DNA of 64,000 nt. Origin: JBAXTE01 sp964653595 (GTDB lineage: Bacteria; Bacteroidota; Bacteroidia; Bacteroidales; WCHB1-69). The notes under the pieces are model-generated. The model did not search any database. It saw only the letters and a program-made list of their open reading frames with translations, and had not been told where the DNA came from. A program made the translations under genes and the position numbers. The first letter of the stretch is position 1; each line of letters opens with the position of its first letter. Where the stretch lies: assembly GCA_964653595.1 (NCBI GenBank), contig CAZZHH010000014.1:6404-70403 (forward strand), given 5' to 3'. Below, in pieces: positions 38,801 to 47,346 of the stretch.

Positions 38801-41800
38801 CTGCCCATGTACTTCCACAAGCAGATTGAACATAGTATTGATATGTTGTTTGTGGTGTTAAACCAGTAAGTAGGTATGAATTAGTTGTAGGTATTACAGT
38901 AGTTCCTGTACCTTGAGTGAAACCTGTTGGACCCCATTCTAGATTCCAAGTTGTTTCAATTCCACCTGGTGTCCATTGCAATGTAGTGGTAGTTGAACCA
39001 ATATTTGCACCTAAAGCGGTAGGAGCAGGACATGCAACAGTAGTAGTAAAGGAATAAGGACCTGTCCACACACTTGATCCATCTGATCCGCCACAATTAG
39101 CTTGAACGTAGAATTGATAAGCAGTAACGTTGGTTAAACCAGTGACTACATAAGAATTAGTGGTTGTGTTTGCAATTGTTCCAGTTCCTTGTGTGAATCC
39201 AGTAGGACCATATTCAACCGTCCAAGCTGTTTCAGTTCCACCAGCAGTCCATCCTAGAGTTGCACCTGTGCCATGAATAGCTGTTGCTGTTAATGCAGTA
39301 GGCCACAAACAAGCAGGTACAGGTTCCCATTTTACATCGTCAATTAACAATGAATAAGCAGGAGAGCCAGTATGACGGAAAGCAAGTGTGTTGTTTGAAC
39401 CAGGCGCTGTTCCTAAGTTTACAATATACTCTTTATAAGTTAAGGTAGATGCTGTTCTCGTAGTTACAGGAACAAAACTTGAAGAGTCAACAGGGTTGGT
39501 TAAATAACCAATTTCTATGATACCACCAATGGATGAATTTGCTCTCATGTTGAAACGCAACCAATGTGTGTTTGCACCTGCATTAGTAACTTTAGGCATA
39601 GAAACCACTGCTTGAGAAGTTGCTGTACTTGTGTACATATACAGTGTATTAGGAGCTGTATTAGAACTTGAAGTTTGTGTATATACATTACCACCAGTTC
39701 CTACTTTTGCCCAACAAATTGGTAATGCTGGTGCAGTTACATTGGTAAAGCTTTCAGAAAATGCATTTACATCTACGCAAAGTGTTGAGAAAGTATAAGG
39801 ACCAGCCCATGAACTTTGTCCGTTTGCAAGACCACAATCGGCTTGAACGTAGAAAGAATAAGTAGTTGACCCCGATAAATCTGCTAGAGAATAGGTTGTA
39901 TCGGCAATGCCACTAATTACTGTGCCAGTACCAAGTGTAAAACCTGCAGTGCCATATTGTACGTTCCAAGCGGTTTCGGTAGTTCCTCTTGTCCAACCAA
40001 TTATTGCATCATAACCAGTAATAGAAGACGCTGTTAGAGCTGTTGGAGGAAGACAGACAGGAGTTGTTTCTAAACGAATATCATCCAAAGAGATATAGTA
40101 TGGGCTAGAATTAATAAATCCTTTAATTCCAATGTATACTACTCCAGTAGAAGTAGGCGTGAAAGTACCTGTAAATAGTTGATAGTTTCCATTAGTTAAT
40201 CCAGTAGTAGCAATAATTGGATTTGTCATTGAAAGAATCGTTGCACTAGAACCATAAGAAGCACTTATGTTCGCATTTGTAAGTGTAGACCCATCTTGAC
40301 GAGCATAAAAACTAAAAGTATAACTTGTACCAGCGGTTAAATCGAATGGATAGAACAACCAATCTTCGTTGCCCCATCTTAGAGTTGCATTAAAAGAACC
40401 AGTTCTAGGAGTTCTGTTGTAAGTTGTTTGGGTACTATTTGCCATCCAAGTATCTGTCCCCGTAGTTGAAGCTTGAGTCCAACAACCTGCAATAGCTGTA
40501 GCATCTACAAAACCGGTTTCAAAACCTTCTGTCCATGGAAGTGAGCTTACCGCTCCACATGCTGTATTGAAAGTTTTTGTAACAGAAGCAAAACTTGTAT
40601 CTGAAACAGAACAATCCGCTTTTACTTTGAAGATATAACCTGTGTTTGCTGTTAATCCACCTAAAGTGTATGGATTTGAGGTAATACCTGTAACTTCGGT
40701 ATAATCAGGATCGGTAGCTTTTTTGTAATATAAAATCCATGAAGTTTCAGCTCCACCTGCAGTCCATCCTAAGTCAGCAGAAGTTGTTGTAATATTTGCT
40801 ACTGTAGGTACGGTTGGTTTTGGACAAGAGTAAGGAGTTGAGAAAGAAACAGGACCAGACCATGTACTTGTTCCATTAGCAGCACAATCTGCTTGAACGT
40901 AGAATTGGTATGTTGTGTTTTGGCTTAAACCGGTAATTGCATAAGCATTAGATACTCCATTAGCAATTGTTCCTGTACCTTGTGTAAATCCAGTAACCCC
41001 ATACTCAACATTCCATAACGTTTCCGTTCCACCTGCGGTCCAGCCTAAGGTTGCATCGGTTGAAGTGATAGCAGTTGCGGTTAATGCAGTAGGCGCTTCA
41101 CAGGTAGGAACCGCTTCAACTGTAAAATCATCAACAAAGAAGTCAATATCAGCACCACCATCGGTTGCACCTTCCACTCCTCTGAATGCAATACGGATTG
41201 TTTGTCCTGCATAAGCTGATAAATCGAGCATGTCAATTTGACCCAAGTTGGATGGAGTATTCAAATCATTAAATGTTTTTAATACAGTCCAATTAGCTGG
41301 ATATGTAGTTGAAACTAATACTTGAACATAGTCATCACTTTCCCAAGGAGTTGTAGGAGCTGTAGTTGCATTCCATTGGGTAGCACCAACACTGTATTTT
41401 AAACGGAAAATTGGAGCCGCTGGAATGGTGAACTCAGGAGAAATAATCCAATCATTATCAGTAGCAGCATCAATATTAATTCTTATTGCACCTGTTGATC
41501 CACTATTTAAAAATCCGTCAGCAGCCCAAGAAGAAGCAGTAGAAGAAATTGTGGTAGGACCTGCAGTTAAATCCCCAGCATCACCTTCTGTCCAACAAGT
41601 GCTTGGAAGATAGTTTGTAAATGGTTCATTATGTGGATAAGTTGTAACAGCATTACACAATGTTGTAAAAGTTTGGGTTGCAGAAGCGAAACTTGAATCT
41701 GAAACAGAACAATTAGCTTTTACTTTGAAAATGTAATTGGTGGCAGGAGTTAACCCTCCTAAATTATAAGGATTGGTAGTAACACCTGTTACTTCTGTAT

Positions 41801-44753
41801 AATCAGTTGCTGTTGCCTCTTTATAATAAACGATCCAAGCCGTTTCCGTTCCGCCATTGGTCCAGCCTAAATCAGCAGAAGTTGCTGTGATATTTGTAAC
41901 GGTTGGAACCGTTGGTTTTGGACAAGAATAAGGAGTGGTAAATGAGAACGGACCAGCCCATGTGCTTGTTGAACCACCGCAATCAGCCTGAACATAAAAT
42001 TGATAAGTGGTGTTTTGAGTTAAACCAGTAATCGCATAAGGATTGGTTACTCCAGATACAGTGGTTCCTGTTCCTTGAGTAAATCCGGTAGCGCCATATT
42101 CAACATTCCATAAGGTTTCGGTGTTACCTGCAGTCCAGCCTAAAGTTGCGCCAGTAGCGGTTATTGCGGTTGCAGTTAATGCGGTTGGTTTAATACAAGA
42201 TGGTGCATCTTCGATAACAAACTCATCAAGACCTTGATTACAATAGCCTGAGCCAAAGTTTGAATTTGCAGCAAAACGGAGTTTTACAGTTTGGTTCACA
42301 TACGCCGTGAGTGCTACGGTATTTTGAATCCAACCTGTCAACGCACTGGTTGATGAAAATGTAGAGTTTGCAGTAGTATGAACATAGAGATCTGTCCATG
42401 TTGTACCATTATCTGTGCTGATTTGCACGGTTAAAGGAGCTGGGCTCAACGTATTTCCTGCACTTCCTAAATAATAATAGTATTTAACCTGTTTGATGGT
42501 CGCATCCAACGTAAAAGAAGGAGTGGTCAAATAATAAGGATTGTAAGTGGATGATGCATTAAAAACATTGAGAGCCATAAAATTTGTTCCCGCTTGTGGT
42601 CCCAACACACCATGTGTAGCGTCTGCTGTTGCAGTTGCCCAATGGTAAGATGCTCCGGCTACAGCTTCCGAAGCTGACCAACAGCTCGGGAATGTTGAAC
42701 CAAAACTTTCCGTGTATGGGAATGAACTGATAGCAGCACATGTAGTGGTAAATGTTTTAGTTACCGAAACATAACTTGTGTCTGATACTGAACAATTTGC
42801 TTTTACTTTAAAAATATAATTAGTATTTGCAGTTAAACCGCCTAAAGTGTAAGGATTGGTTGTTACACCTGTTACTTCTGTATAATCCGTCGCAGCTGCT
42901 GTTTTGTAGTAAACGATCCAAGCTGTTTCAGTTCCACCATTGGTCCAACCTAAATCAGCAGTAGTTGCTGTGATATTTGTAACGGTTGGAACCGTTGGTT
43001 TTGGACAAGAATAAGGAGTAGTAAAGGAGAAAGGACCAGCCCAAGCGCTTAAACCGCTTCCACCACAATCGGCTTTAACATAGAATTGATAAGTGGTGTT
43101 TTGAGTCAATCCACTTACAACATAAGGATTTGTAACTCCGGTTACAGTTGTACCTGCACCTTGAACAAAACCGGTTACCCCATATTCTACATTCCATAAG
43201 GTTTCGGTGCTACCGGCAGTCCAGCCTAAAGTTGCTCCCGTAGCGGTGATCGAAGTTGCAGTTAATGCAGTTGGAGCTTCACAAGATGGAACCGCTTCAA
43301 CAATAAAGTTATCAATAAAGAAGTCAATGTCAGCTCCACCATTAGTAGCGCCTTCAACGCCTCTAAATGCAATGCGAACGTTTTGACCTGCATATGCTGA
43401 TAAATCAAGAACATCGGTTTGTCCTAAATTTGAAGGTGTGTTTGCATCAGTGAATGTTTTTAAGACGGTCCAGTTTGTAGGATAGGTAGTTGAAATCAAG
43501 ACTTGAACAAAATCGTCAGATTCCCAAGCAGTTGTTGGAGCAGTTGCGGCTCCAAATTGAGTGGCTCCGACACTATATTTTAAACGGAAAACCGGAGTTG
43601 CAGGAATTGAAAATTCAGGAGAAATGATCCAATCATTATCAGTAGCAGCATCAATATTAATTTTTATTGCACCTGTTGATCCGCTGTTTAAAAATCCGTC
43701 AGCAGCCCAAGAAGAAGCGGTTGCTGAAATTGTAGTCGGACCAGCTGTAATGTCACCAGCATCGCCTTCAAACCAGCAAACGGATGGGAGATAAGAAGCA
43801 AATGTTTCGTTGTGTGGGTACGTAGTAACGGCTCCACAAGAGGTTGTAAATGCAAAAGGACCAGCCCATGTACTTAATTCACCTCCACCACAATCGGCCT
43901 TGACATAAAATTGATACGTAGTGTTTTGAGATAAGCCATTAAGGGTGTATGGATTTGTCACTCCGGTAACAGGTGTTCCTGTACCTTGAGTGAAACCGGT
44001 TACTCCGTATTCAATATTCCATGCCGTTTCGGTTCCAAATGTTGACCAACCTAAGTTGGCGGAAGAAGAAGTCACGCCAGTAGCAGTCAATGCATAAGGA
44101 GCCGTACAAGCAGTAGTGGCAGTAATTGTAAAAGCTGTTGCATAAGCGGTATAAGCTGTTGCATCATTGGAATTCCAATAAGGAGCATAAGCAACCATTG
44201 CCAATAATTGGGCAGCAGTGCCACTTGTTGATCCATTGTATTGATTGTCATCAAAATTTGCTAATTGAACAATTGTTTTATTAGCAACTGAAAGGGCATC
44301 TGGAATATCGGAATCGTTATTCCCAGTCCAAATCCAATTGTTCGCTTTTGCCCAACCTATACCATAGATAAAGGATGGAGAAGCTTCAGTCCCTTGATAA
44401 ACGAGAATATTGTCTCCAGAGGCTGCGATGTCAAATCCTGAAGTTTTCACCCAGTCTCCAGCTGTTGCTCCAGTATAAGATACTACCGTGCCTTTGGTTA
44501 CATCGGCAGATGCTGTCCATGTGACGGTTCCTTCATTTGTCCGAAGAGTGTCAGCAGGTGTCCAAGCATTGTCCGTAAATTTGATTATGGTCCCTGCCTG
44601 TATATCGACTAACGGTATGAAGTCGAAATTGTCGGTCCCGTCTGCATTTGCAGTTACGATCACCAGATCACCCGGATTAAGGGTAGTCTGGGCATGAATG
44701 CTGCTGAGCATCATAAATACCACAGCAATCAAAAACATAGAAATTTTTCTCAT
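35844..44753 (-). CDS. Giant T9SS surface protein with fibronectin type III and jelly-roll repeats
   Basis: 2969-residue predicted cell-surface protein with a signal peptide ending near SSIHAQTTL. After an N-terminal lamin-tail-like domain (LNPGDLVIVTANADG) I count 16 FN3 domains, each beginning C-x-x-PT-x-L and carrying the Trp of LGWT, and seven intercalated cleaved-adhesin/MAM-type jelly rolls recognised by an ESF or ETF start and a D-W-I-I-S-P or IDDI ending. FN3 domains fall into three sub-types: EYGVTGFTQGTGT, VYYKxxxxxDYTEVTG, and NVRYRTVGxxTW; the last is repeated four times in a row. The C-terminus is a type A sorting domain (VVIYNMIGQEVG ... GTYKLFIK). Probable adhesin; ligand unknown. 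Repeats are nearly identical in places, so assembly should be treated with care. Confidence 0.88.
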   Translation of the reverse strand: MRKISMFLIAVVFMMLSSIHAQTTLNPGDLVIVTANADGTDNFDFIPLVDIQAGTIIKFTDNAWTPADTLRTNEGTVTWTASADVTKGTVVSYTGATAGDWVKTSGFDIAASGDNILVYQGTEASPSFIYGIGWAKANNWIWTGNNDSDIPDALSVANKTIVQLANFDDNQYNGSTSGTAAQLLAMVAYAPYWNSNDATAYTAYATAFTITATTACTAPYALTATGVTSSSANLGWSTFGTETAWNIEYGVTGFTQGTGTPVTGVTNPYTLNGLSQNTTYQFYVKADCGGGELSTWAGPFAFTTSCGAVTTYPHNETFASYLPSVCWFEGDAGDITAGPTTISATASSWAADGFLNSGSTGAIKINIDAATDNDWIISPEFSIPATPVFRLKYSVGATQFGAATAPTTAWESDDFVQVLISTTYPTNWTVLKTFTDANTPSNLGQTDVLDLSAYAGQNVRIAFRGVEGATNGGADIDFFIDNFIVEAVPSCEAPTALTATSITATGATLGWTAGSTETLWNVEYGVTGFVQGAGTTVTGVTNPYVVSGLTQNTTYQFYVKADCGGSGLSAWAGPFSFTTPYSCPKPTVPTVTNITATTADLGWTNGGTETAWIVYYKTAAATDYTEVTGVTTNPYTLGGLTANTNYIFKVKANCSVSDTSYVSVTKTFTTTCAAISSFPYTESFGSTFPSCWSASEAVAGASYHWATATADATHGVLGPQAGTNFMALNVFNASSTYNPYYLTTPSFTLDATIKQVKYYYYLGSAGNTLSPAPLTVQISTDNGTTWTDLYVHTTANSTFSSTSALTGWIQNTVALTAYVNQTVKLRFAANSNFGSGYCNQGLDEFVIEDAPSCIKPTALTATAITATGATLGWTAGNTETLWNVEYGATGFTQGTGTTVSGVTNPYAITGLTQNTTYQFYVQADCGGSTSTWAGPFSFTTPYSCPKPTVPTVTNITATSADLGWTNGGTETAWIVYYKEATATDYTEVTGVTTNPYNLGGLTPATNYIFKVKANCSVSDSSFASATQTFTTLCNAVTTYPHNEPFTNYLPSTCWTEGDAGDLTAGPTTISSTASSWAADGFLNSGSTGAIRINIDAATDNDWIISPEFTIPAAPIFRLKYSVGATQWNATTAPTTPWESDDYVQVLVSTTYPANWTVLKTFNDLNTPSNLGQIDMLDLSAYAGQTIRIAFRGVEGATDGGADIDFFVDDFTVEAVPTCEAPTALTATAITSTDATLGWTAGGTETLWNVEYGVTGFTQGTGTIANGVSNAYAITGLSQNTTYQFYVQADCAANGTSTWSGPVSFSTPYSCPKPTVPTVANITTTSADLGWTAGGAETSWILYYKKATDPDYTEVTGITSNPYTLGGLTANTGYIFKVKADCSVSDTSFASVTKTFNTACGAVSSLPWTEGFETGFVDATAIAGCWTQASTTGTDTWMANSTQTTYNRTPRTGSFNATLRWGNEDWLFYPFDLTAGTSYTFSFYARQDGSTLTNANISASYGSSATILSMTNPIIATTGLTNGNYQLFTGTFTPTSTGVVYIGIKGFINSSPYYISLDDIRLETTPVCLPPTALTASSITGYDAIIGWTRGTTETAWNVQYGTAGFTLGTGTVISGIADTTYSLADLSGSTTYSFYVQADCGLANGQSSWAGPYTFSTLCVDVNAFSESFTNVTAPALPICWAKVGTGGNVYTQTSSSNTAPNTLYMYTSTATSQAVVSMPKVTNAGANTHWLRFNMRANSSIGGIIEIGYLTNPVDSSSFVPVTTRTASTLTYKEYIVNLGTAPGSNNTLAFRHTGSPAYSLLIDDVKWEPVPACLWPTALTATAIHGTGATLGWTAGGTETAWTVEYGPTGFTQGTGTIANTTTNSYVVTGLTNVTAYQFYVQANCGGSDGSSVWTGPYSFTTTVACPAPTALGANIGSTTTTLQWTPGGIETTWNLEWGPTGFTQGTGTTVIPTTNSYLLTGLTPQTTYQYYVQSACGSTWAGPFSFTTTCIPVSTIPWVESFESGYNDATTVSGCWTQSSVTGTDTWMANSTATTYNRTARTGSFNATLIYSNEDWLFYGFSLTGGTSYSFEMFARQDKSVPSYASIKVAYGSSPTIAAMTNIIKDSTAIINGDYQLINGYFTPATSGDYYIGIRGKISGTPWYISIDDIKLDLAPNCLPPTALNVPSKTSTTATLAWTAGATETEWNVEYGLTGFTQGTGTMVVASANSLAVTSLVPATTYQFYVQANCGGANGTSTWAGPFTFTTACDPVTVFPLTESFDGTTFAPTCWANTQTNAIGTNVWDQSTAGTNPDCTPHSGTGMARFNSFNFSSGVKAELVTPSLNLSNDFYQVSFWMYRDDGYDTKEDLVNVYYNTAPNSIGGTLLGTIHRNDLMAPAVTTPNQWYQYTFNMPTGSAGTYRYVIFEGVSGYGNNIFIDDVTISSATAVCNVPSTLVATNIGETTADLGWTSTAANVNVRYRTVGGTTWTVATATSTPLSVSGLTANTQYEFQVQAVCSATPGDTSDWATAATFTTIVASACPTPTALTATNITLTTADLGWTSTAANFNVRYRIVGAATWTTTTAATTTLPLTGLSEITQYEFQVQAICSATAGDTSNWTSTTSFTTLSSCAAPTALATTSIAQTTATLGWTSTASNFNVRYRSVGSTTWTNATATATTLPVTGLTANTQYEFEVQTVCSATVGDTSAWATAVTFTTLAMPACATPTALAATSIAQTTATLGWTSTAANFNVRYRTVGSTTWTNATATAITLPVTGLTANTQYEFQVQAVCSATAGDTSAWATAATFTTLADATCPEPTALVVSAISEVGATLNWTAGGTETAWNIRYKKVADATYTNIANTSTKPYVLTGLQSSTAYVWNVQAVCSSTLTSAWSADNTFNTTVGIDNNTLTNLSVFSYDNQINVINSGNILVKSVVIYNMIGQEVGTYAINSTDNILVNTNLVIGTYMVKVVTADKVGTYKLFIK

Positions 44754-44850
44754 GTTAATTTGTTTTGGTTAGTAATAATTGTTTTTATCTGTTCTTTTAA
44801 TTTTTAATTCTTTTATGTTAAATCTTAAATTTTTGACAAAACATAAACCA

Positions 44851-44858
44851 CAAAAATA
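44851..44858 (-). promoter_or_regulatory. Candidate -7 box for the giant FN3 protein gene
   Basis: The minus strand reads TATTTTTG (TAnnTTTG) about 100 bp before the start codon at 44753, implying a long AU-rich leader. It lies close to the -7 box of the divergent plus-strand gene. AT-rich context makes chance matches likely. Confidence 0.3.
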
Positions 44859-44871
44859 AACAAAAAATCGA

Positions 44872-44879
44872 TACTTTTG
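44872..44879 (+). promoter_or_regulatory. Candidate -7 box for the CPBP protease gene
   Basis: TACTTTTG matches TAnnTTTG and ends 26 bp before the ATG at 44906, the usual spacing for this phylum. Confidence 0.5.
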
Positions 44880-44905
44880 CAAATAACTATCAAAAATAAA
44901 CTTAA

Positions 44906-45811
44906 ATGATTGCTATATCGATCTTTAATAATTTTAAGCCTTATCAAAAATTACTGCTTCTACTGTTAGTTTTTGTAGGTTTCTTTATCATTGTTCCTAT
45001 TACATTGATGTTGCTTGGCGTTGTAATTTGGGGCAGAGATGTTCTGTTAACCACTGGTGCTGACGATCGCCCATTGTCTTATTTGATTTTTTTCCAGTTC
45101 TCTACCCAAATTCTTGTCTTTGCAGGATCAGCCCTCTTTTTTGCACTCATCGTTTCCAAAAAGCCACTCTCTTTTTTAAAGGTAAATACAAGAACTAATT
45201 TCAGATTTTTATTATTTTCTTCTATTGCTATGGTGCTTGTGATTCCTTTATCCGGATGGTTACAGCAAATTTGCCTTGATGCTTCTTATCCTGTCTCTTG
45301 GCAACCCGCCATAGATGCTTTAAAACAACAAGAAGAGGTGTCGAATAATCTGATGATGCGGTTTTTAAATGTAGAGGGTTTGTCGTGGCTGTTGTTTAAT
45401 GTTCTCTTCTTGGCTGTAGTTCCTGCTGTGTGTGAGGAGTTGCTTTTTCGAGGAGCTTTAATTGGAGTTCTCCGTCAGATATTCAAAAACAAGCATGTTG
45501 TTGTTCTTATCTCAGCCGTTATTTTTTCGGCTATTCATTTTCAGTTTTTCAGTTTTTTTAGTCGGTTGGTTTTAGGGTTAGTACTTGGGTATCTTTTTGT
45601 CTTTTCTGGCTCCATTTTGCCTTCTATAATCGCCCATTTTACAAATAATGCGCTCTCTGTGATTGCCTTTTATTTTAGCAATCGTACTTCGTTGAATGAT
45701 GTTGGCACGATGGATAATTTGTGGATAGTTGCTGTCTCTACCATTGCAGCAGTGGCAACGTTGATATGGTTAAACAAACATTCTGACAGACATGATAATA
45801 CGACCATTTAA
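44906..45811 (+). CDS. CPBP-family intramembrane glutamic protease
   Basis: Multi-span membrane protein (301 residues, six or more helices) of the CPBP/Rce1 (ABI) family. The three catalytic motifs are clear: EELLFRG with the paired glutamates and Arg, the FSAIHFQFFSF motif with His, and the SIIAHFTNNALS motif with His and Asn. In bacteria, members process peptides or bacteriocin precursors; the substrate here is unknown. The last 20 bp overlap the start of the glycoside hydrolase gene, so the two are translationally coupled. Divergent from the giant FN3 protein gene. Confidence 0.87.
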   Translation: MIAISIFNNFKPYQKLLLLLLVFVGFFIIVPITLMLLGVVIWGRDVLLTTGADDRPLSYLIFFQFSTQILVFAGSALFFALIVSKKPLSFLKVNTRTNFRFLLFSSIAMVLVIPLSGWLQQICLDASYPVSWQPAIDALKQQEEVSNNLMMRFLNVEGLSWLLFNVLFLAVVPAVCEELLFRGALIGVLRQIFKNKHVVVLISAVIFSAIHFQFFSFFSRLVLGLVLGYLFVFSGSILPSIIAHFTNNALSVIAFYFSNRTSLNDVGTMDNLWIVAVSTIAAVATLIWLNKHSDRHDNTTI

Positions 45812-47243
45812 TTTTTTCATCTTTGTTTGTGTTTGTTTTTTGCCTTCCTTGAATGCTCAAAAACTACCAAATATCGAGATAGTAGATAATAAATTCATCT
45901 GTGAAGGAAAGCCTTGGGTTGCTTTGACGATGAATTATCAGGTGGGGGTTTTTACCGACGATGATCACACCTTTTGGGTTGGACCAAATCATGGGTATAG
46001 CGCGGATAATAAGCGATGTTGCAACAATCCACTAGATGCACAAATGGCTCTCTTTGCTGATTTTGCTCGTATTCGAGAAATGGGTTTTAATACGGTTCGA
46101 ATATGTGGGTTGGAACTTTTTGCCACTCCATCCTCACTGGATAAGAAAATTTGGTTTAAAGCTAAGAAAGGGGTTGATCTAACCGATGTGCAAATTTTAT
46201 CTTCTAAAAGAAATAATAAACAGTTTGCAGAGATGGCAAAAAACATCATAAATGAAGCCAATGAAGCTGGATTACAAGTTATTTTTCTAACGGGAGGAGC
46301 AAATGTGCAACGGGTAAATATTCGTGATAAATATAATGATTGGCTGGCTATCTTATGTGATACTATTAAAAAATGTCAGTCTGTATTTGCCATTGATATC
46401 TACAACGAACCAATTTATAGCAATACCTCTAATTTAGGTAAAATGGAGTTGCACAAGGTGACTAAAAGGTGGAAATCAACGATTAAAAAACGTTTGCCAA
46501 AAACGTGGATAACAATCGGACTGGTAGGTCCAGAAGATGCCATGGGCTGGGATATCGATTTGGTAGAAGTAGATTTTGCAAATTACCATCTTTATCCTGT
46601 TGGCAACAACTTCGAATTTGTTGCTGCTACCCTTTATTGGTTGTCCAAAACGCAAAATAAGCCTTGGATTGTCGGAGAGACTAGCTATAGTGGGAGCAAC
46701 GATTCTCTCCAATCCAACAGAGGTGGTTCCGAATTGGATCAAAAAGAGTATGCCCTTTTTTCACTCTCTCGTTCTTTGTCTCTCGGGGCTCAAGGGTACG
46801 GATGGTGGTGTTACCGCGATGTTTATTGGAATTCCAAAGAGGATAACATGGGCGTGCTAACCCATCAAGGAAAAGAAAAAGAGGTGGTTTCTGTTTTTAA
46901 AAATTTCCATTTTTCCGATCTATCTAAAAGTGTTCCTTTACCAGATGATTTACACTATTATCACATGCAGTATTCTGATTATGTGGTTAGTGGAGTTGTT
47001 GAAAATCAGTTTGGCCGACCTATTCCCAATGCGGTAATATGTGGGTGGGATGCAGTTTGGAATAACTTTCGGTACACTGTAACCGATAAAAATGGAAAAT
47101 ATCAACTAAGATCGAATACCGCTTTTAAGTTTATTAAAATTTCGGCCCTCTCTCATGATGTTATACATAGAACCATTGTCGATGTTAGCAAGGAAATTGT
47201 ATTGAAAACCATTGTTTTGAAAAACTGGAAAGATAAGCAATAA
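45792..47243 (+). CDS. Secreted TIM-barrel glycoside hydrolase (GH5-like) with carboxypeptidase-regulatory-like domain
   Basis: Exported enzyme of 483 residues with a signal peptide ending near SLNAQ. The barrel (about residues 25-390) has the clan GH-A pattern: MGFNTVRI on an early strand, acid/base Glu206 in DIYNEPIY, and nucleophile Glu296 in WIVGETSYSG. The C-terminal part (about 395-483) is a CarboxypepD_reg-like beta sandwich with VVSGVVENQFGRPIPNA and TDKNGKYQLRS. GH5-like assignment rests on these motifs; mannanase, glucanase or another GH-A family cannot be separated by eye. It overlaps the CPBP protease gene by 20 bp, so it may be co-regulated. Confidence 0.78.
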   Translation: MIIRPFNFFIFVCVCFLPSLNAQKLPNIEIVDNKFICEGKPWVALTMNYQVGVFTDDDHTFWVGPNHGYSADNKRCCNNPLDAQMALFADFARIREMGFNTVRICGLELFATPSSLDKKIWFKAKKGVDLTDVQILSSKRNNKQFAEMAKNIINEANEAGLQVIFLTGGANVQRVNIRDKYNDWLAILCDTIKKCQSVFAIDIYNEPIYSNTSNLGKMELHKVTKRWKSTIKKRLPKTWITIGLVGPEDAMGWDIDLVEVDFANYHLYPVGNNFEFVAATLYWLSKTQNKPWIVGETSYSGSNDSLQSNRGGSELDQKEYALFSLSRSLSLGAQGYGWWCYRDVYWNSKEDNMGVLTHQGKEKEVVSVFKNFHFSDLSKSVPLPDDLHYYHMQYSDYVVSGVVENQFGRPIPNAVICGWDAVWNNFRYTVTDKNGKYQLRSNTAFKFIKISALSHDVIHRTIVDVSKEIVLKTIVLKNWKDKQ

Positions 47244-47346
47244 CTTGTTCTCTTTTTCTTTTTTTGTTTTCACCTTGTTTTCAGGGTTAAAACAATATTC
47301 CCTTTTTTTGTGTTATCATTCATAAATTGTTAATTAAAAAGCAGTT

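Noticed and set aside
36268..43794. Several plus-strand open frames of 60-100 codons inside the giant FN3 gene
   Set aside because: They recur at equivalent positions of the FN3 and jelly-roll repeats and are antisense shadows of the minus-strand gene.
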